Source: a virus. From it: a stretch of 32,188 nt of DNA. Under the pieces are notes generated by a model. It saw nothing but the letters and a program-made list of their open reading frames with translations, ran no database searches and was not told where the DNA came from. Numbering within the stretch: the first letter of the stretch is position 1; each line of letters begins with the position of its first letter. The stretch covers positions 1 through 32,188 of the IMG/VR virus record IMGVR_UViG_3300021602_000611; one strand, given 5' to 3'. Below are positions 1 to 7,097 of the stretch, piece by piece. Both the position numbers and the translations under genes were made by a program.

Positions 1-336
1 GCGGTTTCCAAGTTCGGGGTTGCTGGGATTGCGAAGGCTAGGGACATCATCGAGGCACTGTGTTCGTTGCTTCCCTACGCCGTTATTGCCGAATTGCTGG
101 AGAACCTGAACGAGAAGACCGATGGCATGGACTACTCGATTTTCAAATTTCAGGAGGACGTGGCAAAAGTGGCGAGTGAACGGGATTATCACTGGGGCGT
201 GGAGTCAACGAGTAGCAGCGAGCAGTGGGGCAACGGCACTGGTGCGAAGAAAGCCGACTTCCCATGGCGTAAATTCTACCCTAGCAGCGTCAAGTTTAGG
301 CTACAGAAAACCAAAGTTGAAGAGGTGGCAGCATGA
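1..336 (+). CDS. 5'-truncated hypothetical protein
   Basis: This frame is open from the first base of the window to a TGA at 334-336, giving 111 visible residues; the start lies outside. I do not recognise the protein. It has an N-terminal helical part (AKARDIIEALCSLLPYAVIA), a Ser/Gly-rich middle and a basic C-terminus. An in-frame TTG at 67 has no SD sequence, so I treat the gene as partial rather than starting there. The stop overlaps the helicase start (ATGA), so it belongs to the replication operon. Its base composition looks more GC-rich than the genes that follow. Function unknown. Confidence 0.6.
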   Translation, partial: AVSKFGVAGIAKARDIIEALCSLLPYAVIAELLENLNEKTDGMDYSIFKFQEDVAKVASERDYHWGVESTSSSEQWGNGTGAKKADFPWRKFYPSSVKFRLQKTKVEEVAA

Positions 337-1586
337 ACACGAGAGAAGTAGAACAACGTTTTTTGGCGTCCGTTCTTTGCAGCCCTGACTTTTTCGAGAA
401 GAACATGGACTTTGTAGCATCACAGCTTGATGAGAATCATTTTGAGTTTGATGAGTTTCGCATCCTGTACGGGGCGATGAAAAAGCTATACGCCGACAGC
501 AAAGACCTTGACGTGATCGAGCTTTTAAGGGCTTGCAAATTCAACAGCAAATCAGAGGAATTGGTTAAACACCTGCTAGCCGAGGGCATAAGCTGGATTA
601 CCGGCAAGTCACAAACCGTATCAGCTGCAAAGGAAATCATTGCACGCTTCATCGACAGGCAAATACTCAAGGCAGCAGATGAACTCCACAAGGTTGCTAG
701 TTCTCCAACTGATGATTATCGGGGAAAAGCTGATTACGTCGAGCTTATCGTTGACGCTGCAAACATGATCGAAGAGATGGAAATAGGCACACAAAAGCGG
801 GGCATTGCTCACTTTGTCGACCAAATAGATGGCATCGTAACCGAGAACGCATCAAGGGGAACTTTTGGTATCAAATCAGGCTTTCCATGGATTGACTCAT
901 TCACTAAGGGTCTTTGCCGTGGGCATATATGGGGCATTGGCGGGTATACAGGCAGCGGAAAGACTAGTTTTGTGCTGCAAACAATGCTCAACGTACTGAA
1001 CACTGGGGCTCGTGTTTCCTATTTTTCACTCGAAATGAACCCAATCGACATCGTGCTGAGACTGTACTCAATGCAATGCGGAATAGCCACAAAGATACTA
1101 GAAATGGGGAGAGAGAAAAGACCGTTAGCACTTGAAAAACTCAAACAGCTCAACCTAAAAATACATGATGGATTCACTCGATCAGTTGAAGCAATCGAAA
1201 CGCTTGCAAGGGCAGACAAAAGATCGACGGGGTTAGATGTGCTGATTGTCGACTTTGTGCAAAACCTCTACCCAGACAAGGATATTTTTGAGTCTCAAAA
1301 ACAGGCAGCCGTGAAGCTCCAACACCTTGCGAAAAAACTGGATTGTACCGTGATTATGGTCTCGCAACTGAGTAATGAGAGTGCAAAGAATGCTAACAGT
1401 AAGATGATTGGATTCAAGGGTGCTGGTGAGCTTGGGGCAGTTGTTGACCTTGCGGTAATAATCAGCCGTGAAGGACAGGACTTCACCGCAGACATCAAAA
1501 AATCAAGGTTTGGGAAGCTGGGGAAATTCACCTACTTCCAGAATATCGACACAGGAGCTATCTCATGCAACTCCGAAATCGAATAA
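333..1586 (+). CDS. DnaB-like replicative DNA helicase
   Basis: A 417-residue protein with DnaB layout: an N-terminal helical domain (about 1-145), a linker, then a RecA-like ATPase core. Visible motifs are Walker A GYTGSGKT (204-211), the conserved SYFSLEM segment (229-235), Walker B LIVDFVQN (304-311), MVSQLS (342-347) and an arginine-finger-like KKSRFGKLG (389-397). Family knowledge: a hexameric ring that unwinds the replication fork with ATP in the cytoplasm. It starts four bases inside the previous gene and runs 22 bases into the next, so it is translationally coupled. No separate primase or loader is recognisable in the window, so the phage probably uses host factors or genes beyond the left edge. 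Confidence 0.93.
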   Translation: MNTREVEQRFLASVLCSPDFFEKNMDFVASQLDENHFEFDEFRILYGAMKKLYADSKDLDVIELLRACKFNSKSEELVKHLLAEGISWITGKSQTVSAAKEIIARFIDRQILKAADELHKVASSPTDDYRGKADYVELIVDAANMIEEMEIGTQKRGIAHFVDQIDGIVTENASRGTFGIKSGFPWIDSFTKGLCRGHIWGIGGYTGSGKTSFVLQTMLNVLNTGARVSYFSLEMNPIDIVLRLYSMQCGIATKILEMGREKRPLALEKLKQLNLKIHDGFTRSVEAIETLARADKRSTGLDVLIVDFVQNLYPDKDIFESQKQAAVKLQHLAKKLDCTVIMVSQLSNESAKNANSKMIGFKGAGELGAVVDLAVIISREGQDFTADIKKSRFGKLGKFTYFQNIDTGAISCNSEIE

Positions 1587-1801
1587 GTCAGGTGATGATG
1601 CACTTGGCAGAAGAAGATCCACGAACCGATGGGCTTTCAAAAGAAGAACGTGTTTTTGGGATCATTTACGGCACTACAAGAGGCCGCGGTGGTGACGAAA
1701 AATACAACGAACTAAAACAACAAATCAGCCGTGAATGTGAAGGTGATTCAGAACTCTACGAAAGAGCAATGCGATCACTTGCGCAATGGCTAGGCATCTA
1801 A
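1565..1801 (+). CDS. small hypothetical protein downstream of helicase
   Basis: A 78-residue acidic, helical protein, not recognised. The ATG at 1565 lies inside the end of the helicase gene and follows a good SD (AGGAG at about 1554-1558), which supports real translation despite the 22-base overlap. The sequence is mainly charged helix (KEERVFGIIYG, KYNELKQQISREC). No catalytic motif or membrane segment is visible. Its position suggests a replication accessory role, but that is inference from context only. Confidence 0.6.
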   Translation: MQLRNRISQVMMHLAEEDPRTDGLSKEERVFGIIYGTTRGRGGDEKYNELKQQISRECEGDSELYERAMRSLAQWLGI

Positions 1802-1820
1802 CCAACAGGAGCAAAAACCA

Positions 1821-2141
1821 ATGACAAAAGGAAGACCAGTTGGGCACTCAACAAAGTGGGGAACTAAAAAAAGCGCAGGCTTTCCGAAATCTTACTGCGA
1901 AACGTGCGAAGAACCGCTTTACACCTCTAAGCAAATAGCTAACAAGTACCTTGGGACTCCATGGATGCCGCATGACGGTGAGTTAGTAGAACACGAATTT
2001 TCAGGTAAGCACTACTGCTTCCCCCATATGCTCAAAAAGATGTACCCGAAGAAAAGCCTGAGAACAATATCGGGCTACTGGAAAAAAGAGCTAGGGGATG
2101 TTGTTTGTAGCTTCTACGCTAAAGAATTGGGGATGAAATGA
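1821..2141 (+). CDS. small protein with possible zinc-binding CxxC...CxxH
   Basis: A 106-residue basic protein. It has a CETC pair near residue 26 and a CFPH motif near residue 67, a spacing that could bind one zinc, although nothing else identifies the family. The N-terminus is Lys/Gly rich and likely disordered. The SD (ACAGGAGC) lies about 11 bases before the ATG. The stop overlaps the start of the nuclease gene by four bases (ATGA), so the two are probably co-translated. Function unknown; a nucleic-acid-binding accessory protein is a guess. Confidence 0.6.
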   Translation: MTKGRPVGHSTKWGTKKSAGFPKSYCETCEEPLYTSKQIANKYLGTPWMPHDGELVEHEFSGKHYCFPHMLKKMYPKKSLRTISGYWKKELGDVVCSFYAKELGMK

Positions 2142-2494
2142 GTACAAGAGTAACTGCAAAAGAGTTTCAGCAAATGTTGAAAAAAAAGCACAAGTACGGC
2201 GTAGCACCGAAAGAAGAGCGAACACTAGACGGTGTAACGTTCGCTTCAAAAGCCGAGATGAGACGTTACTGCCAACTAAAGCTCATGGAGAAGGTGAAAG
2301 ATATTCAAGACCTCAAGTTACAGCCAAAATTCGAGCTTTATGCAGGCATAAAGTACGTTGCTGATTTCAGCTACTACGAGAACAGCGTTTTTGTTGTTGA
2401 AGACGTGAAGGGAATGGTGACGCCTGTTTACCGAATAAAAAAGAAAATGCTGCTCCATAAATACCCAAACCTAGACTTCCGAGAGGTGAAATAA
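2138..2494 (+). CDS. DUF1064 family PD-(D/E)XK-type nuclease
   Basis: A 118-residue protein that matches the phage DUF1064 family by pattern: FASKAEMRRYCQL (35-47), a hydrophobic LQPKFEL strand (61-67), KYVADFSYY (72-80), VEDVKG (87-92) and VYRIKKKML (97-105). E40, D76, E88/D89 and K91 fit the PD-(D/E)XK nuclease core. Family knowledge: small phage endonucleases of this fold, found in replication/recombination operons and suspected of resolving branched DNA. The start overlaps the upstream stop and the stop overlaps the next ATG by one base, so it sits in a tightly coupled operon. The exact substrate is not visible. Confidence 0.8.
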   Translation: MSTRVTAKEFQQMLKKKHKYGVAPKEERTLDGVTFASKAEMRRYCQLKLMEKVKDIQDLKLQPKFELYAGIKYVADFSYYENSVFVVEDVKGMVTPVYRIKKKMLLHKYPNLDFREVK

Positions 2495-2745
2495 TGAAAA
2501 ACCTGCAAAGATTACACTCAGAGATAATCAGAATAGTCGATGAAAGCGAAAAAATAGCCCACAACGCCGTTTTGTTGTCGGAGGTGGACGAAGATAGCCA
2601 ACACCACATTCAAGGCTTAATTACCCGCCCTTTTAAGCTTTTAAGATACAACCTAGGACGTGACATTTTAGCGCATCTTGAAGAGGTGAAAAACGAGAAA
2701 AAATTATGTTCAGCGAACTCTATGAACACAACAGCGTCATCCTAG
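2494..2745 (+). CDS. small hypothetical protein
   Basis: An 83-residue helical protein, not recognised. The SD GAGAGGTG lies directly upstream and the ATG overlaps the stop of the DUF1064 gene by one base. The last 14 residues are encoded in the overlap with the next gene (2706 onward, shifted by one base). The low-complexity C-terminal end (NSMNTTASS) looks like a by-product of that overlap. No motif is visible. Confidence 0.5.
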   Translation: MKNLQRLHSEIIRIVDESEKIAHNAVLLSEVDEDSQHHIQGLITRPFKLLRYNLGRDILAHLEEVKNEKKLCSANSMNTTASS

Positions 2746-2915
2746 GCGTGCGGTTCAACCTGTTCAAAGGTTTGGCACTATTCCAAGATGGGGTGACCTA
2801 CAACCCTGATGAGATTCAAGTGCTGAAGGGCAAAACGGAGCAGGTGAAGAGAACCGTTCACAATGTGAAAAAAATCTTAGTAAACGGCAATAAAACGCCG
2901 ATTGTGAAGGGGTAA
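2706..2915 (+). CDS. small hypothetical protein overlapping its neighbour
   Basis: A 69-residue protein beginning 40 bases before the end of the previous gene, in the -1 frame relative to it. The nearest SD-like sequence (GAGGTG) is somewhat far from the ATG, so coupled reinitiation, or slippage on the A-run just upstream of 2706, are alternatives. It contains a basic segment (KGKTEQVKRTVHNVKK) and no known domain. It is three bases from the next start. Function unknown. Confidence 0.5.
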   Translation: MFSELYEHNSVILGVRFNLFKGLALFQDGVTYNPDEIQVLKGKTEQVKRTVHNVKKILVNGNKTPIVKG

Positions 2916-2917
2916 AC

Positions 2918-3166
2918 GTGAAACCAGAGTTTCGCATATTCGTTGAGACAAAAGACAACATAGCAATCTTGCAGAGGTTAGATAAAACCCCAAGCTTCAA
3001 AGAACGATGGGTAGAAGTTGAAAAGGGAAACAAGTCAGCCGAAACAATGGCTTCATTCCAAGATAGAATTAGGGAATTTGGTGGAATTTTGAGATCAACA
3101 ACAATTCTGTACAACGACCGTCAACCTGTCGTGTTGTCGGCTCAGGAGGCAATTAAATATGAGTAA
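2918..3166 (+). CDS. small hypothetical protein, GTG start
   Basis: An 82-residue basic protein of unknown function. The GTG at 2918 is preceded by AAGGGG at good spacing, which decides the start. The sequence begins with a strand-like segment (EFRIFVETKDNIAIL) and continues with charged helix (DRIREFGGILR). Its end overlaps the next gene by eight bases. Nothing indicates membrane location or catalysis. Confidence 0.55.
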   Translation: MKPEFRIFVETKDNIAILQRLDKTPSFKERWVEVEKGNKSAETMASFQDRIREFGGILRSTTILYNDRQPVVLSAQEAIKYE

Positions 3167-3485
3167 TATACCCATCACGCTAGAAGAATTTGTTTCTACC
3201 ATGGAACTCTACAAAAAAGCACTAGATGAATCAGAGGAATTATCAAAAGCGTTGCGAAAAATATCCCCATACTTTGATGGATACTCACCTGAAAAATTCA
3301 TCAAGCTAGTACGTGATTTACTTGTCAAAATCACAAACGACAAGGCGGAATGGATAGATCATTTTGTTTATGAAAGCTGTTGGGGAGAGAAAGATAAAGG
3401 GGTTTTCATCTACGGAAAAAAAGTCAATTTCACAACAACAGAAGACCTATACAAGGTTTTGGAGCTCTATTATGACAACGAGTAA
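3159..3485 (+). CDS. small acidic hypothetical protein
   Basis: A 108-residue, Lys/Glu-rich, predominantly helical protein, not recognised. A strong SD (AGGAGG, about 3143-3148) precedes the ATG at 3159. Aromatic clusters (EWIDHFVYESCW) suggest a folded domain rather than a spurious frame. It overlaps both neighbours in the early operon by 8 and 14 bases. No family assignment. Confidence 0.6.
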   Translation: MSNIPITLEEFVSTMELYKKALDESEELSKALRKISPYFDGYSPEKFIKLVRDLLVKITNDKAEWIDHFVYESCWGEKDKGVFIYGKKVNFTTTEDLYKVLELYYDNE

Positions 3486-4053
3486 TCAACAGATCAAAAC
3501 AGGACAGGTGTGGAAGAGAAAAGGCAGCGATACAAGAGCGAACATTTGTGGACTCAATAACAAAAAAAAAATAGTGATGTATATCACAAACGTATTTTTG
3601 TACGTACAGTATTGTTCTTTTGATGAGTTTGCAGAATATTTTGAGCTTGAAGAAGGCTGGGGAGAAGAACCGCAGCAGGAGGAGTCGGACTCACCACGAT
3701 GCGAAATGTGCAATTCTCCCGACGTGCAAAAATACACAACCGTTGGAGACACAAAAGACACTATCAATATCTTGTGCAGAGAATGTGCTGAAAAGAAGTT
3801 TACAGTTGAAACCAAAGAAGAGAAGAACGAACGGCTGAGGGCGGAATCTAGGAAGAATGTGGGGAAGATGCCGAACTGGAATGATCGATACTGGCATGTA
3901 TCAGACGGACACGTATTAGACTCTTTCTTTTTGTCTGGTGTTGATATTACTCGCTACCACGCAGGACTTACCCGCAACACTGAAGAAGAAGCATTGGAAC
4001 TATTCAACGACAAAGAGACAATGGCGGCTTACTTTGGGGAGGGGGTGAGATGA
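3472..4053 (+). CDS. zinc-ribbon-containing hypothetical protein
   Basis: A 193-residue protein. The frame extends back to 3364, but that would bury it in the preceding gene; the ATG at 3472, 14 bases before the upstream stop, is the reasonable start. It has three visible parts: an N-terminal beta-rich region (about 1-60), an acidic linker, a zinc ribbon with CEMC ... CREC, and a C-terminal segment rich in aromatic residues (YWHVSDGHVLDSFF). Zinc ribbons usually bind nucleic acid or mediate protein contacts. The role here is unknown; the context is the replication operon. The stop overlaps the next ATG (ATGA). Confidence 0.65.
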   Translation: MTTSNQQIKTGQVWKRKGSDTRANICGLNNKKKIVMYITNVFLYVQYCSFDEFAEYFELEEGWGEEPQQEESDSPRCEMCNSPDVQKYTTVGDTKDTINILCRECAEKKFTVETKEEKNERLRAESRKNVGKMPNWNDRYWHVSDGHVLDSFFLSGVDITRYHAGLTRNTEEEALELFNDKETMAAYFGEGVR

Positions 4054-4184
4054 GGGATTACCTTGAAATTGTTCTTGGGATCTGTTTTTGCTTGGTTGTC
4101 TTTGTTACTACCTCCTGCCTTTGTGTTCTGGTAATAGCTAAAACAAGGCGAGAATTAAAAAAACTTAAATGGGGAGGTCTTTGA
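4050..4184 (+). CDS. 44-residue single-span membrane peptide
   Basis: The ATG at 4050 lies in the ATGA overlap with the previous gene and follows GAGGGGGTGAG, a strong SD. The peptide has one hydrophobic segment (about residues 5-30) rich in Cys, Val and Leu, then a basic tail (KTRRELKKLKWGG), which predicts an N-out/C-in single-span protein. Function unknown. It is paired with another 44-residue membrane peptide immediately downstream, suggesting that the two act together; that is inference. Confidence 0.6.
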   Translation: MRDYLEIVLGICFCLVVFVTTSCLCVLVIAKTRRELKKLKWGGL

Positions 4185-4185
4185 G

Positions 4186-4320
4186 ATGACCGACTACCAA
4201 ACTCTCTTTCTGTTTATATTGCTAGGGTATGCACACATTATTGTCTTAACAATCCATCAACATCTACAAACAAAAAGAATCGAACAACTAGAAAAAATAA
4301 TCATTGGGGACTTCAAATGA
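4186..4320 (+). CDS. second 44-residue membrane peptide
   Basis: The ATG at 4186 follows the preceding stop by one base, with GGGGAGG as SD. Residues about 7-23 (LFLFILLGYAHIIVLTI) form one membrane span, followed by a charged helical tail (QTKRIEQLEK). The stop overlaps the next start (ATGA). Like its neighbour it is not recognisable. Small membrane proteins in an early phage operon can be host-takeover, superinfection-exclusion or lysis-timing factors, but the sequence does not say which. Confidence 0.6.
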   Translation: MTDYQTLFLFILLGYAHIIVLTIHQHLQTKRIEQLEKIIIGDFK

Positions 4321-4679
4321 AGCCCATCAAAAACCCAAAACAAATAAAGGGTATGTGGGAGCTTTCTAAGCAACTGAAAAAGAAGTTTGGCGGCGACTCG
4401 TGGAAACAGCAACAGAGAAGACGGCAGTTAATGTCAGCATCAGCTAGGGCAAGTCAGATAGCTTGCCCTGCTGATACTCAATTCAACCCCATAGGTGATA
4501 ACTTGAAGGGAAAGCCGTTTGATCATCGTGAAAGGTTGAGAAGAAGGTTTATTGGATGCGAAATAGGAAAGTATGAAGTTGTTTGTCTTTTCACTTCCAA
4601 TACTGACGAAATACATTTAGCAGTTAACAAATGGTGTATGTATCTCTTGACAAACAGCCAAAAAAAAACTAGCGTTTGA
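4317..4679 (+). CDS. basic hypothetical protein
   Basis: A 120-residue protein, strongly basic in its first half (SKQLKKKFGGDSWKQQQRRR), which suggests nucleic-acid binding or disorder. The second half contains beta-like segments (YEVVCLFTSN). The start overlaps the previous stop by four bases. I find no domain or catalytic motif. It is the last small gene before the PLD-like gene. Confidence 0.55.
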   Translation: MKPIKNPKQIKGMWELSKQLKKKFGGDSWKQQQRRRQLMSASARASQIACPADTQFNPIGDNLKGKPFDHRERLRRRFIGCEIGKYEVVCLFTSNTDEIHLAVNKWCMYLLTNSQKKTSV

Positions 4680-4701
4680 GTAATTTTAGGGGGTGTGGAT
4701 T

Positions 4702-5370
4702 GTGTTCACACAAGAACAATTAACCAATAATGATTTAGAGTTTTCTTTTTTTGATTTTGATAAAAAACAAGAACAGGAAAGCGAAACTATCGAGCCTGAA
4801 AAAAAGGGCACAAGAAGAAGAAAAACAGAGTGCATAGTTAGGAGTGATAGACACTTATATCGAAGAGCATATTCAGAAACGCAATTACTAGATGCAGTTG
4901 GTTTTGACTTCAAAGACGGAGAGTCGTATCACTGCATAACGGGCGGTGACGTTGATGCTTTATCGTACTTAAAAGTTGTGTTGAGACAACAAAACCTAGA
5001 CTATTGCCTGTTCTCAACTTGGTGTATGAGCGGTGATGATATTCTACAATTTGAGGAATGGTTAGAAGAAGGGAGAATCAAGAAACTAGATGCTTACGTT
5101 GGGGAAATCTTCCCGGGAAGTTACACACAAGAATACAGAAAGTTAAAGGAAGTTTTTGAAAAGTTTGATTGTGGTCGTATTTGTGTTTTCAAGAATCACA
5201 GCAAAATCTTTGCAAGGTACGGCGAAAAATTCCATTTCGGGATAGAAACAAGTGCAAACATTAACACGAACCCAAGAACAGAAAATGGTTGCATCACAAT
5301 CAATAAAGAGATATTTAATTTTTACAAGGAATATTTCGATAAGATAGTAAGTTTTGAAAGGCAGGGGTAA
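4702..5370 (+). CDS. phospholipase D-like (HKD-type) phage protein
   Basis: A 222-residue protein read from the GTG at 4702, chosen because TTAGGGGG lies about eight bases upstream; an in-frame GTG at 4693 would overlap that SD. After an acidic/basic N-terminal tail, the core shows YCLFSTWCMSGDDI (101-114), GRIKKLDAYVGEIF (124-137), then CVFKNHSKIF (161-170) and IETSANINTNPRTE (181-194). The HxK followed by a SxN-type motif resembles the PLD superfamily half-site, used by nucleases and phosphodiesterases that act through a phosphohistidine. The assignment rests on motif resemblance only. It lies directly upstream of the terminase genes. Confidence 0.55.
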   Translation: MFTQEQLTNNDLEFSFFDFDKKQEQESETIEPEKKGTRRRKTECIVRSDRHLYRRAYSETQLLDAVGFDFKDGESYHCITGGDVDALSYLKVVLRQQNLDYCLFSTWCMSGDDILQFEEWLEEGRIKKLDAYVGEIFPGSYTQEYRKLKEVFEKFDCGRICVFKNHSKIFARYGEKFHFGIETSANINTNPRTENGCITINKEIFNFYKEYFDKIVSFERQG

Positions 5371-5371
5371 T

Positions 5372-5779
5372 ATGATCAAAAAAGATAAAAGAGACACTAA
5401 AAAAGTAGAGGAACGGAAAAAGAAGGCAAAACAAGAAATGCTGCAAGCACTAGAAAAGACGCTAGGCGTTGCTACTAGTGCAGCTCAAAAAGCAGGGATA
5501 ATTCCAAACACCCACTATCGCTGGATGAATGAGGATGAGGAGTACAAAGCGGGTGTTGCGAAGATTCAGGACATCGCAAAAGACTTTGTTGAAAGTCAGC
5601 TATTCAGGGGAATACAAGAAGGAAACCCATCACTAATCATTTTCTACCTAAAAACAAAGTGTAAAGACCGTGGATACATCGAAAGCTCAAACATCAACCT
5701 AGGTGGACAAGAAGACAACCCGCTACTAGTGAAAGAGGTAAATTTCAATGTTAAGAGGTTTACCATCAAAGGCGATTGA
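5372..5779 (+). CDS. terminase small subunit (helix-turn-helix type)
   Basis: A 135-residue protein starting at the ATG at 5372 after an AGGGG SD; a TTG 18 bases earlier is less likely. The N-terminus is Lys-rich. The centre reads as a helix-turn-helix (TSAAQKAGIIPNTHYRWM) followed by the pattern FVESQLFRGIQEGNPSLIIF and YLKTKCKDRGY typical of phBC6A51-like small terminases. Family role: recognises the packaging start in phage DNA and recruits the large subunit. It overlaps the large subunit gene by 32 bases, the expected order. Confidence 0.8.
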   Translation: MIKKDKRDTKKVEERKKKAKQEMLQALEKTLGVATSAAQKAGIIPNTHYRWMNEDEEYKAGVAKIQDIAKDFVESQLFRGIQEGNPSLIIFYLKTKCKDRGYIESSNINLGGQEDNPLLVKEVNFNVKRFTIKGD

Positions 5780-7025
5780 TTTTTATGTAAATGATGTGTA
5801 TATGCCAGTAGTTGAGCAAAGTACCCGCTACTACGTGCTAATGGGCGGGCGTGGTGCTGGGCGTTCCACCTTTGCCTCCCAGTTGGCAGTTGGTAGCATA
5901 GCCTCACATCACTATTTCAGATGTGCAATTATGCGAAACGTGCTCAACGACATACGTGATTCAATTTACAAAGAGATCAAAGACCGGATAGATGAACAAT
6001 CATTAACCGAGGCTATTTACTGCAATGACGGCATGATGAGCTTTCGATACGGCAAAAACGAGATAACGGCGAAGGCGTTTCGCAAAAGTAGTAGTGACAG
6101 AACAGCAAAGCTCAAGTCACTGGCCAACTACAACACCATCATCATTGAAGAAGCGGACGAGATAGGGGAGGACGATTTCAACCAGTTAGATGACTCCATC
6201 AGGTCAGTACGTGGCGACATCAAAATCATCCTACTGCTCAACCCACCCAGCAAAAACCACTGGATCATCAAACGATGGTTTAACCTGATTGATTCAGGTG
6301 TGGAGGGTTACTATATCCCAAAGCTCAAAAGCCAAGACGTCACATTCATCTACAACGATTACCACAGCAACGCTATAAACATTGCCCCGATAACGGCCAG
6401 TAACTACGAACGCTACAGGGAGACGCTACCCGACCACTATTACACGATGATCAAGGGCTACGTTAGCGAAGGTTTGAAGGGCAGGATTTACAAGGACTGG
6501 AAGCCGATTCCATACGAGGAATACAAAGCCCTGCCCTACCATCCAACCTATTGGCTTGACTTTGGATTCTCCAACGACCCGACCGCATTCGGTGAGGTGA
6601 AAACCCACAATGACACCGTGTACTTGCATGAACTGATTTACCGTACTGGACTTACAAACTCCATGATTGTAGATGAGTTAAGACGGCTTGAAGTACCTAA
6701 CCACTCCACTATTGTTGCTGATTGTGCCGAACCAAAGAGCATTGAAGAGATACGGCGGGCGGGTTACAACATCATCCCTAGTGTGAAGGGTGCGGACAGC
6801 GTGCGTTCTGGTATTCAGCTAGTGAAGAGTAAGCAAGTACACTACACCTCGAACAGCTCAAACATTGAGACCGAAATACAGGGGTATACGTGGGCTTTGG
6901 ATAGGGACAAGAACCCGACAAACGAGCCGGTTGACGCCTTCAATCACCACATGGATGGGGTGCGGTATGCGGTTAGCAAGATATACGGGAGAAGGTTTGA
7001 CTACCAAATCGCATCCACTTCATGA
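5748..7025 (+). CDS. terL: terminase large subunit (PBSX-type)
   Basis: A 425-residue packaging motor with ATPase and nuclease domains. The ATPase has a Walker A-like GGRGAGRST (33-41), Walker B IIIEEADE (131-138) and the coupling motif LLLNPP (162-167). The nuclease acids sit in WLDFGF (D271), VADCAEP (D325) and HMDGVRYA (D403). Family role: powers DNA translocation into the prohead through the portal and cuts the concatemer. The usual P-loop lysine of GxGK[ST] is Arg here (R39). It starts 32 bases inside the small subunit gene with GAGGT as SD. It is 72 bases upstream of the portal gene. Confidence 0.93.
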   Translation: MLRGLPSKAIDFYVNDVYMPVVEQSTRYYVLMGGRGAGRSTFASQLAVGSIASHHYFRCAIMRNVLNDIRDSIYKEIKDRIDEQSLTEAIYCNDGMMSFRYGKNEITAKAFRKSSSDRTAKLKSLANYNTIIIEEADEIGEDDFNQLDDSIRSVRGDIKIILLLNPPSKNHWIIKRWFNLIDSGVEGYYIPKLKSQDVTFIYNDYHSNAINIAPITASNYERYRETLPDHYYTMIKGYVSEGLKGRIYKDWKPIPYEEYKALPYHPTYWLDFGFSNDPTAFGEVKTHNDTVYLHELIYRTGLTNSMIVDELRRLEVPNHSTIVADCAEPKSIEEIRRAGYNIIPSVKGADSVRSGIQLVKSKQVHYTSNSSNIETEIQGYTWALDRDKNPTNEPVDAFNHHMDGVRYAVSKIYGRRFDYQIASTS

Positions 7026-7040
7026 TAGAATAACGGCAAA

Positions 7041-7056
7041 TAGTAAAAATTTACTA
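7041..7056. repeat. short inverted repeat between terminase and portal genes
   Basis: TAGTAAA and TTTACTA flank two bases. It is AT-only apart from one G and one C, with no T-tract beyond it, so it may only mark an mRNA boundary. No function can be assigned. Confidence 0.35.
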
Positions 7057-7097
7057 CAGCCAAAAAAATAAACCCCTAGTTGGAGGTGTACGCTGTA

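Noticed and set aside
1-66. Circular closure joining the integrase end to the first gene
   Set aside because: If closed, the first frame would begin right after a stop with no start codon or SD until a TTG at 67 lacking an SD. The window is more likely a cut from a longer sequence.
3364-3471. Longer N-terminus for the zinc-ribbon protein
   Set aside because: The extension is entirely inside the preceding gene in another frame; the ATG at 3472 near that gene's stop is the natural start.
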